From: Bog-756 sp963769765
GTDB taxonomy: Bacteria > Actinomycetota > Acidimicrobiia > Acidimicrobiales > RAAP-2
Assembly (NCBI GenBank): GCA_963769765.1
Contig: CAVYNA010000001.1
Coordinates: forward strand, 434,001-498,000
Direction of reading: 5' to 3'
DNA: 64,000 bases
In this document: piece by piece, positions 35,199-44,642 of the stretch
Position numbering within the stretch: position 1 is the first letter of the stretch
Layout of the letters: each line of letters starts with the position of its first letter
Translations under genes and position numbers: made by a program
The notes under the pieces: generated by a model
Database searches by the model: none
What the model was told of the DNA's origin: nothing
What the model saw: only the letters and a program-made list of their open reading frames with translations

Positions 35199-37054
35199 AT
35201 GAAGCGCTGGAAGCAGTGGACGCGTCTCGGCGTGGCGGCGGCTGCGAGCTTCGTGCTGCTCGTCACCGTCCTCCCCGAGGTCGCCTCGGGCATCGGGCTC
35301 ACCTCGCTCGGCGCCCGGTTGGCGAGCTCCGCCGGTTGCGGCTCGGGGAGCGGCTCCGGTTCGAGCGGGTCGTCGTCTTCGGGCAGCAGTGGCTGTTGCA
35401 GTGGCTCCGGCAGCTCGGGCTCGAGCTCCTCGAGCGTGTGCCCGACGGGCTTCGGGACGGTGACCGGCAAGGTCAAGGTGACCGGTGCGCCGGCCGGCTT
35501 CGTCCCCGCCTACGAGGGGGCAGGTGCCTGCCCGATCGGCGGCCCACCGGGCATCGCGTGCGCGAGTCCCGCCAACACGCTCGCGACCAACGGGCTCTAC
35601 TCGCTCACGCTGCCCGCCGGCACGTGGTTCGTGGCGGGCTTCTACGAGCTCGGCGCCTACAGCGGCGCGTTCATCGGGACGGCGCACCTGGTGACGGTCA
35701 CGACGAACGGAACGGTGACCCAGAACGTCAGCGTGCCCTACCAGCTTCCGGTCACGATCTCGGGCACGGTGGCGATCACCAAGGTGCCCTCGCCGCTCGT
35801 GCTCCAGAACCTCGAGGCCCTGCTCTGTCCTTCCTTCGCCCCGTACACCGGCGGAGCTGCCTCGATCGCCTGCGTGCATGCGTACGGCACCCCGACCGGT
35901 CCCGACTCGGCGAGCTACAAGGTCGCGACGCTGCCGCCGGGTGTCTGGACCGTCTACCCCGGGTTCTGCGTCCAGTACGCCTGTGTGGACATTTCGAAGG
36001 CCGGTGTCGCGGTGACCACGGCCGCCGGCGGCTCGTACACCGTCGATGTCAAGACGCCGTTCGTCCTCCCCGGTGAGGGTGTGGTCACCGGCACGGTCAG
36101 CGTGACCGGTGCACCCGTGGGCTTCAGCCAGCCGATGGGCGTGATCGCCTGTCGGCCGGCAGGAGGCATCTGCTCGAGCTACTACACGAACGTCTCGGGC
36201 CAGACGTATACGCTGCTCCTCCCGAAGGGCACCTTCCAGCTCGTCGCCTTCTACGAAGTGCCTCCCTTCTACAATGCCGTCGAGGGTCCGATCACGACCC
36301 TCAAGGTTGCGGCGAACAGCGTGACCTCCCTCGACCTCACCGTTCCGTACCGGGTGCTCGGAGGCGCTGCCGGGAAGGTGGACGTGACCGGCGTGCCGAA
36401 GGGGGTCTCGATCACCGACTACACGGTGCATGCGTGCCCGGCGTCGACATCGGTCGGTGGCCTCCTCGGACAGCTCGCCTGCGTCGACGAGTATTCCGGT
36501 CCCGCCGGCTTCGGCGGCTACATCCCTGCGGCGTCGAAGCTCGGCATCGCCGCCCACGTGCCGACGACCGCAGCCACGGCGGCCGCCCCGCCGTACGACC
36601 GGTACCGGCTCTCGACGCTGACCCCCGGCACGTGGATCCTCTACCCGGGTTACCAGACCATCTTCGGGTCGTACAGCGAGCCGGTCGGCACCGCGGTGAC
36701 CGTCGAAGCCGGCAAGACGACGAGCCTCGACCTCCATGTGGCCTACCAGAAGCCGGTGCTCGGTGCCGTCGAGGGCACGGTCGCGGTCGTCGGTGGGCCG
36801 GCCGGGGGGATCACCGCCGGGGCCCGCGCCTGTACGGCGGCACCGACCGGGACGGTGTGCCCCGGGGAGGTCGACGCGTACGCTTCGTCCACTGGCACGT
36901 ACACGCTCGATTCGCCCCGGGGACGTGGTGGGTCTCGGGCTTCGTCGATCTCTAGAGTGGCGTCCGCTCCACAGAGGTCGTGAGTCCGTCCCGGATGGTG
37001 TCGGTCACGGCAGACACCGTGAAGTCCGCCAACTTCGTCGTCACGATTCCCTGA
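35199..37054 (+). pseudogene. Secreted repeat protein with Cys/Ser/Gly linker, damaged 3' end
   Basis: The protein has a signal peptide (LGVAAAASFVLLVTVLPEVASG), a linker made almost only of Gly, Ser and Cys (about residues 46-80), and five to six repeats of 90-100 residues of the carboxypeptidase-regulatory type (TGKVKVTGAPAGF ... LPAGTWFVAGFYELG). The main frame stops at 36983, but the homology continues in the next frame from about 36915 (FAPGTWWVSGFVDL), meets an in-frame TAG, and reads on to TVKSANFVVTIP at 37054. So one lost base and one stop codon separate it from a full-length form. Confidence 0.7.
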
Positions 37055-37143
37055 CCGAAGGCGCCGGGCGGCGGGATCGCCGGAGGGACGGCCGTGAGGT
37101 GATCGCCGGGGGTCGCCATGTCAACCGGGCGACCTCGAGAGGG

Positions 37144-37186
37144 AGCTCCCCCACGCCGGCCAGCGGAAGGACGACGTGGGGGAGCT
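37144..37186 (+). terminator. Strong hairpin downstream of the repeat-protein gene
   Basis: Perfect 12-bp arms AGCTCCCCCACG and CGTGGGGGAGCT enclose 19 bases. There is no U-tract; it may end or protect the upstream transcript. The rest of the 37055-37475 gap contains no recognised gene. Confidence 0.45.
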
Positions 37187-37475
37187 GCAACCCCGGTCCC
37201 CGACAGAGGTTGCACCCGACTGTGCTCCGGACCACTCCTCGTTCTACCAGCGGGATCCGTCCGGAGCGTCGCGGTTGCCTGAACCGCCGATGAATGTTGT
37301 GTGCGCACGGGTGAACGGAGCGCGGCGCATCGGTGACGTCCCAGTCCAACGGTCCGCACCGTCGAAATCCCGCTCGCCCCTGGGCAAGCTCACGCGAATT
37401 GTGGTCAGATGGCTGGAGCGTCCCGCTTGCGGGCGCTGCGCCACGAACCGCCGGGGAGAGAAGGGCGGAGAGATC

Positions 37476-37517
37476 ATGGACATCCGGGACGACACAGTTC
37501 GGAAGGGTTCGATCTGA
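37476..37517 (+). CDS. 13-codon upstream ORF coupled to the EF-G paralogue
   Basis: ATG 37476 lies five bases after GGAG in the purine-rich AAGGGCGGAG, and the frame (MDIRDDTVRKGSI) ends with TGA whose A is the first base of the EF-G ATG. This gives TGATG termination-reinitiation coupling. It may be a regulatory leader peptide for translation of the downstream gene. Confidence 0.5.
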   Translation: MDIRDDTVRKGSI

Positions 37518-39649
37518 TGGCGATCGATGCCACCAGGACGAAGCCGTCGCCGTCGCAGCGGCGTGACTCGGGACCGAGCGGCCGGGTCACCAACGGCCCG
37601 ATGCCGAGCGCCATCCGAAATGTGGCATTTGTCGGGCACAACGGGGCCGGCAAGACCACCCTCGTGGAGGCGCTGCTCTTCGCGACCGGGGCACTCACCC
37701 GCCAGGGGAGGGTCGAGGACGGCACGACGGTCTCGGACTTCGAGCCCGAAGAGGTCAAGAACCAAATGTCGCTCTCGCTCTCGCTCGTACCCTGTGCGGT
37801 CGGCGACGTGAAGCTCAACCTCGTCGACACGCCGGGGTACGCGGACTTCTTCGGGGAGGTGCGGGCGGCCTGTTCGGTGGTCGATCTCGTCGTCGTGGTC
37901 GTGAGCGCGGTCGAAGGCATCGAGGCGCAGACCGAGGCGGCCTGGAACCTGGCGGGGGAGCTCGGTCTGCCCCGGCTCGTCTTCGTCAACAAGCTCGACC
38001 GCGAACGCGCGAGCTTCGACACCACGCTCGCCGAGCTGCGCGACCGCTTCGGTGCGGGCATCGCGCCACTCGAGCTCCCGGTCGGTGGAGAGGCCGGCTT
38101 CAGGGGCATCGCCGATCTGCTCACCGACACCGCGATCATCTACGACTCCGGCACGCCCGAGTCCCGCCCCATCCCCGACGACCTCGCGGCGGTCGAGCAC
38201 GTGGTTCGCGAGCACCTGGTCGAGGGCATCGTCGTCGGTGACGATGCAATGATGGAGCGCTACCTCGAGGGCGACGTGCCGAGCACCGAGGAGCTGGAGG
38301 CGACGCTCGCGACGGGGGTGGCGGACGGTCTGGTCTTCCCGGTCGTCTGCGGCTCCGCCGCGACCGGCGTCGGCATCGACCGGCTGGCCACCCTCCTCGC
38401 AGAGATCGCCCCGTCGCCCGACCGCCGCCCCCCGGTCGAGGTGTTGGCCGGTGACACGACGCACGAGGTGCCGTCCGACCCGTCGGGTCAGCCCCTCGTG
38501 CGGGTCTTCAAGACGATCTCCGACCCGTACGTCGGGAAGATCTCGCTGCTGCGGGTGCTCTCGGGGACCATCCGTCCCGACACCGTCCTTTGCAATCCGC
38601 GCACTCACGCGGACGAGCGGCTCCACGTGCTCGAGGTGCTTCGCGGCAAGGAGGCCCTGGCGGTCACCGAGGCCCGCGCCGGGGACATCGTCGCGGTGCC
38701 CAAGCTGGCGGGTGTGGCGACCGGGGACACGCTTGCGCCGAAGGGGTCGCCGGTCGTGGTCGCACCGGTCACCGCGGAGCCATCTACGTTCGCCATCGCG
38801 ATCCGACCGAAGTCGAAGGGCGACGAGGACAAGCTCATGACCGGGCTGCACCGACTCGAGGAGGAGGATCCCGCGCTCCGCGTCGAACGGGTGGACGAGA
38901 CCCACCAGACCCTCCTGCGGGGCACCGGGGAGACCCACCTCGCGGTGACCGCCGAGCGACTCGCACGCAAGTTCGGTGTCGAGGTCGAGACCCTCGAGGT
39001 CCTCATCCCGTACCGCGAGAGCATCACCTCGACCGCCGAAGCCGAGGGCAAGTACAAGAAGCAGACCGGCGGACACGGGCAGTACGGCGTCGCAACGGTT
39101 CGGATCGAACCCCTCGACCGGGGCTCGGGCTTCGAGTTCGTCGACAAGGTCGTGGGCGGCGCGATCCCACGCCAGTACATCCCTGCGGTCGAGAAGGGGG
39201 TTCTCGAGACGATGGCGCAGGGGGGCGTCCACGGATTTCCGGTGGTGGACGTGCGGGTGACCTGTCTCGACGGCAAGTACCACCCGGTTGACTCGTCGGA
39301 GATGAGCTTCAAGATGGCCGGCTCCCTCGCGTTCCGCGAAGCGCTGGCGAAGGCCGTGCCGGTGCTGCTCGAGCCGATCTCCCTCCTCGAGGTGACCGTC
39401 CCGGCGAGCCTCCAGGGCAACGTGCTCGGCGATCTCAACGCGCGGCGCGGCCGGGTCCAGGGGACCGACGTGCTGGACGGCGGAGTGCAGACGATCAGCG
39501 CACTGGTGCCGACGGCGGAGCTGCAGCGGTACTCGATCGACCTGCGCTCGCTCACCGGCGGCCGGGGTCGGTTCCGGGCGGACCACGACCACTACGACGT
39601 GATGCCACCCAACCTCGTCGAACGTCTCGAGAAGAGCCGCCCGCACTGA
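37517..39649 (+). CDS. Elongation factor G-like protein (EF-G2 type)
   Basis: A 710-residue translational GTPase with all EF-G domains. The GTPase motifs are GHNGAGKTTL (P-loop), DTPGYADF (G3) and NKLD (G4). Domain II follows with VRVFKTISDPYVGKISLLRV, then domain IV (GGHGQYGVATVRIEP) and domain V (VLGDLNARRGRVQG). An N-terminal basic/Ser-rich tail and the altered P-loop (GHNGAGKT for the GHIDAGKT of EF-G) mark the EF-G2/FusA2-like paralogue found in many actinobacteria, whose exact role is unclear. Its start is coupled to a 13-codon upstream ORF. Confidence 0.9.
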   Translation: MAIDATRTKPSPSQRRDSGPSGRVTNGPMPSAIRNVAFVGHNGAGKTTLVEALLFATGALTRQGRVEDGTTVSDFEPEEVKNQMSLSLSLVPCAVGDVKLNLVDTPGYADFFGEVRAACSVVDLVVVVVSAVEGIEAQTEAAWNLAGELGLPRLVFVNKLDRERASFDTTLAELRDRFGAGIAPLELPVGGEAGFRGIADLLTDTAIIYDSGTPESRPIPDDLAAVEHVVREHLVEGIVVGDDAMMERYLEGDVPSTEELEATLATGVADGLVFPVVCGSAATGVGIDRLATLLAEIAPSPDRRPPVEVLAGDTTHEVPSDPSGQPLVRVFKTISDPYVGKISLLRVLSGTIRPDTVLCNPRTHADERLHVLEVLRGKEALAVTEARAGDIVAVPKLAGVATGDTLAPKGSPVVVAPVTAEPSTFAIAIRPKSKGDEDKLMTGLHRLEEEDPALRVERVDETHQTLLRGTGETHLAVTAERLARKFGVEVETLEVLIPYRESITSTAEAEGKYKKQTGGHGQYGVATVRIEPLDRGSGFEFVDKVVGGAIPRQYIPAVEKGVLETMAQGGVHGFPVVDVRVTCLDGKYHPVDSSEMSFKMAGSLAFREALAKAVPVLLEPISLLEVTVPASLQGNVLGDLNARRGRVQGTDVLDGGVQTISALVPTAELQRYSIDLRSLTGGRGRFRADHDHYDVMPPNLVERLEKSRPH

Positions 39650-39680
39650 CGCGGAGGGCCGCCGTGCCGGCCCTCCGTCG

Positions 39681-40688
39681 CTACTCGCGCGAGACGGGTT
39701 CGCCGGCTCGCGGTACGACCTGGGGCACCATGTTCGGCGCGAGCTCGGCGACCAACTCCGACGGCACCTGCTCTTGGACCGATTCGATCAGCTTCTTCGA
39801 ATGGGACCGGAGGGAAAGCATCTCCGCATACCGCTGGTCGTCCCCCTTCATTCCGGACACGAGCGGGGAGTGGGCGATCGACGCCGCCCCGGCGAACATC
39901 ACGAGCAGGGAGACCGCCTCGAGGGGGCCGTACGGTCCGGCCGTCCGCAGGTTGTCGCCGAAGAGCCCGATCCCGATGGCGAGGCTCGCCAGTGGATCGA
40001 CGAGCACCAACGCGGTCTGCGACGCGGCGATCGGTCCCGCGTGGAAGGCGTTCTGCGCGAGGAAGAGCGAGAGCACGCCGCTGATCACGAGCCCGTAGGT
40101 CTGCCAGTGGACGAACATCTGGGTCCAGTCGGTGGCGACGTAGTCTCCGACCACTTTGATGAGCGACGCGGTGAACGCGAAGCCGATGGCCCCCGCGGCG
40201 CCGAACATCGCGGCTCGCCACCAGCGCGGGCCGCGGAGGGCGAGCACGACGGCGAGCAGCATGATGCCCCCGCACGTCCCTGCGGTGATCAGCCATTCGA
40301 CCGCGGTGGGCACCTCATCGCCGCCCGCCGGCTGTGCGAAGTAGAGGAACCCGGCGAGCCCACCGGCGGCCGCGAGGCATCCCACCCACTCCCGCAGCCC
40401 GATACGGAACCGGAACCAGGTCGCGAGGAGGATCACGAGGAATGGCAGCTCAGTCGTGAGGATCGGCTGGACCTGGCTCAGGTCGCCGAGGTGGAGTGCG
40501 AACGACTGGAGCAGGAAGGAGGCGACCATGAACGCGAAGCCCAACAGCCAGACTCCGCGTCGGATTGCGTGCGTGAGCAACGAGAGCTTGAGGGTCGAGT
40601 CTTCGGGCGCGTTCTCCACACCCATGCGCTGGAGAATGCTGGTCAGGGCATTTGCCAGAGCCGAACTGAGCGCAAGCAGATAGACCAT
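39681..40688 (-). CDS. DMT family transporter (EamA-like)
   Basis: A 335-residue inner-membrane protein with about nine to ten helices in two repeats, from MVYLLALSSALANALTSILQRMG. The pattern (LGDLSQVQPILTTELPFLVIL in the first half, GPIAASQTALVLVDPLASLAIGIGLFG in the second) fits the DMT superfamily and DUF-type magnesium/metabolite exporters. Substrate unknown. The C-terminal 50 residues are hydrophilic and cytoplasmic. It converges on the EF-G gene 31 bp away. The gap 40689-40897 contains a GGTGG-containing hairpin but no gene. Confidence 0.82.
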   Translation of the reverse strand: MVYLLALSSALANALTSILQRMGVENAPEDSTLKLSLLTHAIRRGVWLLGFAFMVASFLLQSFALHLGDLSQVQPILTTELPFLVILLATWFRFRIGLREWVGCLAAAGGLAGFLYFAQPAGGDEVPTAVEWLITAGTCGGIMLLAVVLALRGPRWWRAAMFGAAGAIGFAFTASLIKVVGDYVATDWTQMFVHWQTYGLVISGVLSLFLAQNAFHAGPIAASQTALVLVDPLASLAIGIGLFGDNLRTAGPYGPLEAVSLLVMFAGAASIAHSPLVSGMKGDDQRYAEMLSLRSHSKKLIESVQEQVPSELVAELAPNMVPQVVPRAGEPVSRE

Positions 40689-40897
40689 CGCGACGCTGCT
40701 CCTACGTCACGCCCGGGTCGCGGACGTCGCCGCACGTCAGTCTACTTGGCGTGACCTGCGGCAACTCGTGGATCGTCGGCACCTGCGAGCGTGGCATCCG
40801 GGCGTGGCCTCCGGCGGGGGTGGAGGGCGTTCCCTCCCACCCTACGGTGAGGGACGTCCGGGCCGAACGCCCGGCGCTGACTGTCGCAGCCGGTCCA

Positions 40898-40903
40898 TAG
40901 GTT
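40898..40903 (+). promoter_or_regulatory. -10 box upstream of the NERD-domain gene
   Basis: TAGGTT ends seven bases before GTG 40911. The alternative TTG start at 40902 would fall inside this box, which favours the GTG. Confidence 0.4.
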
Positions 40904-40910
40904 GGCGAAC

Positions 40911-41681
40911 GTGCTGGTCAGGCCGCATACCCGCAAGGGCCCCCGGGTGGTGGGTGTGGCCGGTCGCTCGGCCCGACGCGAGGCGCGCCGCCGCCGCTCG
41001 AACTTCGTAGCCCCGGCAGCCTTCGTGGGCCTCGTCGTCCTCGCGGGCCCATCGGTCATCGTGAGTTCGGTGGGTCATCGGACCGGTCTCCCGTTGATCG
41101 CGGCCGCTGCCACGGCGACCGGGCTCGCCACCCTCTTGGCGGGTCGTGCGATGCCGGCCGGCGCCTCGTGGAAGATCGGCGCGGACGGTGAGCAGCTTCT
41201 CGCCACCATGTTGGCACGGCGCCTCCCGCCGATCGCAGTCGTGCTGCACGACCGGTCGATTCCCGGCGTCCGCGCCAACATCGACCACGTGGTGGTCGGT
41301 CCGGCCGGCGTCTACGTGCTCGACGCCAAGCGCCTCGCCGCTCGGGTCGTCGTGCGCTCCACGCGCGGTGCGGACCGACGACGTCGTGGGCGGCTCGTGG
41401 TCGGTGGTCGGAACCGCGCCGATCTCCTCGACGGCATGGCCTACCAGTGTCGGGCCGTCGAGCACGCGTTGGCGGTCGCCGGGTTCGGGAATTCGATCCG
41501 GGTGCGGCCCATGGTGGTCCTCGTCGCCCGGCGCCGACCGCGACGCGGGTCCATCGTCGACGGGGTCTGGGTCGGTCCTGCGCCCGCGGCCTGCTCGCAG
41601 GTGGCGTCTCGCGGGCCGCTGACCCCTGCGCGGATCGAGCAGGTGGCCGAGGTGCTCATCGCCGCCCTGCCGCCGGCGTGA
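40911..41681 (+). CDS. NERD (nuclease-related) domain membrane protein
   Basis: A 256-residue protein with a basic start, two hydrophobic segments (AAFVGLVVLAGPSVIV and LPLIAAAATATGLATLLAG) and a NERD domain. The nuclease-like core shows WKIGADGEQLLATML, VLHDRSIPGVRANIDHVVVG and GVYVLDAKRL, giving the E ... D ... (D/E)xK arrangement of restriction-like folds. NERD proteins are thought to act on DNA or RNA but this one is likely membrane-held. GTG 40911 is preferred over TTG 40902 for the -10 reason given there. Confidence 0.75.
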   Translation: MLVRPHTRKGPRVVGVAGRSARREARRRRSNFVAPAAFVGLVVLAGPSVIVSSVGHRTGLPLIAAAATATGLATLLAGRAMPAGASWKIGADGEQLLATMLARRLPPIAVVLHDRSIPGVRANIDHVVVGPAGVYVLDAKRLAARVVVRSTRGADRRRRGRLVVGGRNRADLLDGMAYQCRAVEHALAVAGFGNSIRVRPMVVLVARRRPRRGSIVDGVWVGPAPAACSQVASRGPLTPARIEQVAEVLIAALPPA

Positions 41682-41729
41682 GGTCCGCGGTTCCGTGGCC
41701 GCACCGGTTCCCCGAAGTGCGAGAACCGA

Positions 41730-43511
41730 TCAGTCGGCGCCGAAGAAGGGTGCGCCGAACGAGAACACGCCGCCGTCGCTCGCCACCAACCAGTAGCCAC
41801 CCGTCGCCCGGTCCGCGGCGAGGCCGACGACCGGTGCGTTGAGCGGCGTGCCGCCCATCGAACCGTGGAACCCGGCGCTCCCGAAGGCGAAGACGCCACC
41901 GTCTGACGCGACGAACCAGTAGCCGGCGTCGTCCGGTGCCGGAGCGATCCCGTTGACCGGCTTGTTGAGGACGAGCGCGCCGGTCGAGCCGAAGAAGGGT
42001 GCGCCGAACGCGAACACGCCACCGTCCGTCGCGACCAGCCAGTAGCCGCCCGTCGCACTGTCGGCGCTGATGCCGACAACCGGACGGTTGAGGTGCTGGC
42101 CACCCATCGAGCCGCGGAACGCGGCGTCGCCGAAGGCGAAGACGCCACCGTCGCTCGCCACCAGCCAGTAGCCACCGCCGTCCGGGGTGGGTGCGAGGTC
42201 GACGACCGGCGCGTTGAGCGCCTGTCCGCCCATCGACCCGTAGAAGCCTGCATCCCCGAAGGCGAACGTGCCGCCGTCCGCCGCGACGAGCCAGTAGCCC
42301 TTCCCGTCGGCCGTGGCGACGAGGTGCTCGATGGGCGCATTGAGGGACGCGCCTGCCATCGACCCGTAGACCTGGGCGTCGCCGTGCGCACTCACCCCGC
42401 CGGCCGCGTCGGTCAGCCAGTAGCCGCTGCCCGAAGCGTCGGCGGCGATACCAGTGACCGGCGCCGGCAGTGTCGCACCGGCGATCGTCGCCGGCGACAC
42501 GAACAGCCGTCGAGCGCCGCCGCACGTGTAGTCGGTGCAGCCCGGCTGCCAGGCCGCGTAGGCGAGCTGCCAGTTCCCCGATGTGTCCTGGAAGAGCGAG
42601 CCTCCGCCGGGGCCGGCCGCGGCTCCGTACGACGTGAGGAACGGAGCGGACTGGTCCTGGGAGCAGGGACCGAGCGGACCGGCGCAGGTCGCGAAGGTCT
42701 CCGAGTACGAATCGGAGTTCCAGATCCCGGTCGAGAACATCAGGAAGTAGGTGCCGCCGACATCGACCATGTCGGGGTTCTCGACCGTGGTCTCCCACGG
42801 GAAGTCCGCGCTGTCCTGGGCCACGATCTGGGTGGGGTTGCCGACGAGCGAGAGCCCGTCGGAGCTCAGCTGCTGGGACCAGATGCGCGCACCCGCCAGG
42901 GCGCCGCCGTCGTTCGACTTCCAGATCAGGTACGCACTGCCGGTCTTCGGGTCGACGAACGGACTCGGGTCGATCGCTCCTCCGTAGCCGGTCTGGCAGA
43001 CCAGCCCGCCGGTGGAGCTGTCCGTGAAGACCGGGTCGGAAAGGGTGAGGGTGGCGGCGGTGGCAACCGACAGGCAGTTGAAGCCGCTGTCACCGGCATG
43101 GCCGGCGGTCGCCGCGTCGTAGTACATGAGCCACCGCCCGCCCCAGAAGATCACCCCCGGCGAGGTCTGGGTGTCGACCGCCTCCCACGAGGGCACGACC
43201 GGGAGCGCACTGGAGCCCGACGAGGTGCCGGTGTAGGAGCGCCAGCCGGATGCCGGTGACCCGCTGGTGTCGACCAGGGCCTGGAGGTGGTTGCCGAGCA
43301 CCGTTCCCGTCGTGAACGCGTAGTAGGTCGACCCGACCGTCACGACGTCTGGGTCGGGCGCGTCCCCGTTGAAGGCCGGACCCGCAGCGGGTTGGACCGA
43401 GATGCCCGCGCCGGACTGGGCCCAGGCCGCGCCGCTCGGGACGACGGCAGCGACTGGCACCAGGGCCGCAGCCGATGCGGCGAGCAGCGCTCCTCTGATC
43501 ACCGATCTCAT
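41730..43511 (-). CDS. Secreted GH43-like hydrolase fused to GSMGG repeats
   Basis: A 593-residue exported protein: signal peptide (GALLAASAAALVPVAAV ... AAWA), a GH43-like five-bladed propeller (DAPDPDVVTVGSTYYAF, VIFWGGRWLMYYDA, IDPSPFVDPKTGSAYLIWKS, ENPDMVDVGGTYFLMFS), then six repeats of about 42 residues (GYWLVASDGGVFAFG ... GSMGG ... LNxPVVGIA). ATG 43511 precedes the signal peptide. The repeats are the same type as in the gene at 46102 and probably form a second propeller that binds the cell wall or glycans; the hydrolase may trim surface polysaccharide. Confidence 0.85.
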   Translation of the reverse strand: MRSVIRGALLAASAAALVPVAAVVPSGAAWAQSGAGISVQPAAGPAFNGDAPDPDVVTVGSTYYAFTTGTVLGNHLQALVDTSGSPASGWRSYTGTSSGSSALPVVPSWEAVDTQTSPGVIFWGGRWLMYYDAATAGHAGDSGFNCLSVATAATLTLSDPVFTDSSTGGLVCQTGYGGAIDPSPFVDPKTGSAYLIWKSNDGGALAGARIWSQQLSSDGLSLVGNPTQIVAQDSADFPWETTVENPDMVDVGGTYFLMFSTGIWNSDSYSETFATCAGPLGPCSQDQSAPFLTSYGAAAGPGGGSLFQDTSGNWQLAYAAWQPGCTDYTCGGARRLFVSPATIAGATLPAPVTGIAADASGSGYWLTDAAGGVSAHGDAQVYGSMAGASLNAPIEHLVATADGKGYWLVAADGGTFAFGDAGFYGSMGGQALNAPVVDLAPTPDGGGYWLVASDGGVFAFGDAAFRGSMGGQHLNRPVVGISADSATGGYWLVATDGGVFAFGAPFFGSTGALVLNKPVNGIAPAPDDAGYWFVASDGGVFAFGSAGFHGSMGGTPLNAPVVGLAADRATGGYWLVASDGGVFSFGAPFFGAD

Positions 43512-43671
43512 GCGCACCGCCTTGCTCGCGATCGTGCGTCTCCGGTTCGTTCTGGTCCACTCCGGTCCGCTCTGATCCGCCGACCGGAGCATCCCACCCG
43601 CGCGGCGACCCTAGCGGCCGACGACCCGGTGCGGGTGTCACGCGACACCCTGCCGCGGGAGTCCGACCTCC

Positions 43672-43677
43672 TATGCT
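43672..43677 (+). promoter_or_regulatory. -10 box upstream of 43688 gene
   Basis: TATGCT ends ten bases before ATG 43688. An in-frame ATG at 43673 lies within the box, so 43688 is the more likely start. Confidence 0.5.
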
Positions 43678-43687
43678 CGGACACGCC

Positions 43688-44632
43688 ATGGCCGCCCGCC
43701 TCCCGCACCAGGTCGATCCCGCCGACGAGCAGCGCCACGCACCGGACGCCGGTGCGCTCTGGAACGAGTCGCACTATCTCGACTTCGTCGACGACCAGGG
43801 ATCCCTCGCGGGCTACGCACGGATCGGGCTCTACCCGAATCTCGGGGTCACCTGGTGGACGGCGATGGTGGTCGGTCCCGACCGTCCGGTCGTCGCCTCG
43901 GTCTCCTACGACCTGCCGGTCGCAGCGGGCACCGGCCTCGACCTCGACGCCGTGGGCCACCGCGTCTCCGGCGTGGTGGAGGCACCGCTGGAGGCGATGA
44001 CGCTCCGGGGCACGGTGCCTGGAGTCGAGCACGCCGATGCCGCCGAGATCTATCTCGGCGAAGGCGGACGGCCGACCGAGGTCGGGTTCGATCTCACCTG
44101 GCGGACCGACGGGGTTCCGTACCACTACGAGGTCACCACCCGCTACGAGATCCCCTGCCTTGTCGAGGGCGAGGTCACCGTCGGTTCGGACCGCTTCGAG
44201 GTTCGCGGGTCGGGCCAGCGCGACCACTCGTGGGGGGAGCGCGACTGGTGGGCGTTCGGCTGGTGCTGGGCGGCCGTCCGGCTCGACGACGGCACGCGCT
44301 TGCACCTCGCGGACATCCGGATACCGGGGCAGGCCGTGGCGTTCGGCTACGTGCAGCCGCCGGGAGGGCCGGTCGAAGTCGTCGAGGCGGCAGCGGTGAC
44401 CGAGGTCCTCGGAGAGCACGGCATGCCGGTCGAGGCGTCGACCGTGCTCGAACCACAGGGCATCGACGTCGCGATCCGTCCATTCGCGTTCGGGCCGCTC
44501 GTGCTTACCGCCACCGACGGGAGGGTCAGTCGCTTCCCTCGGGCGGCGGCCCGGTTCACGACCGGCGACGGGAGGTCGGGCAACGGCTGGATCGAGTGGA
44601 ACCAGCCCCCTCGCGCCGCGTCTGCCGAGTGA
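43688..44632 (+). CDS. Lipocalin-like protein, CrtC/DUF7064 type
   Basis: A 314-residue protein made mostly of beta strands in two halves. WTAMVVGPDRPVVASVS, GSGQRDHSWGERDWWAFGWCWA and a series of acidic/aromatic positions resemble the hydroxyneurosporene-synthase-like (CrtC) and DUF7064/7065 proteins, in which the RDHSWG motif is characteristic. Members bind or modify lipid-like molecules; the role here is unknown. The gene is followed 10 bp later by a thioesterase and an LLM oxidoreductase, so a lipid or CoA-linked pathway is plausible. Confidence 0.65.
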   Translation: MAARLPHQVDPADEQRHAPDAGALWNESHYLDFVDDQGSLAGYARIGLYPNLGVTWWTAMVVGPDRPVVASVSYDLPVAAGTGLDLDAVGHRVSGVVEAPLEAMTLRGTVPGVEHADAAEIYLGEGGRPTEVGFDLTWRTDGVPYHYEVTTRYEIPCLVEGEVTVGSDRFEVRGSGQRDHSWGERDWWAFGWCWAAVRLDDGTRLHLADIRIPGQAVAFGYVQPPGGPVEVVEAAAVTEVLGEHGMPVEASTVLEPQGIDVAIRPFAFGPLVLTATDGRVSRFPRAAARFTTGDGRSGNGWIEWNQPPRAASAE

Positions 44633-44642
44633 GAACCGGGTC

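Noticed and set aside
35199..36980. Adhesin or phage tail fibre
   Set aside because: Repeats are of the carboxypeptidase-regulatory/prealbumin-like type and no phage genes are nearby.
36950..37060. Stop-codon readthrough of the TAG at the end of the repeat protein
   Set aside because: A frame change is also required just upstream, so readthrough alone would not restore the protein.
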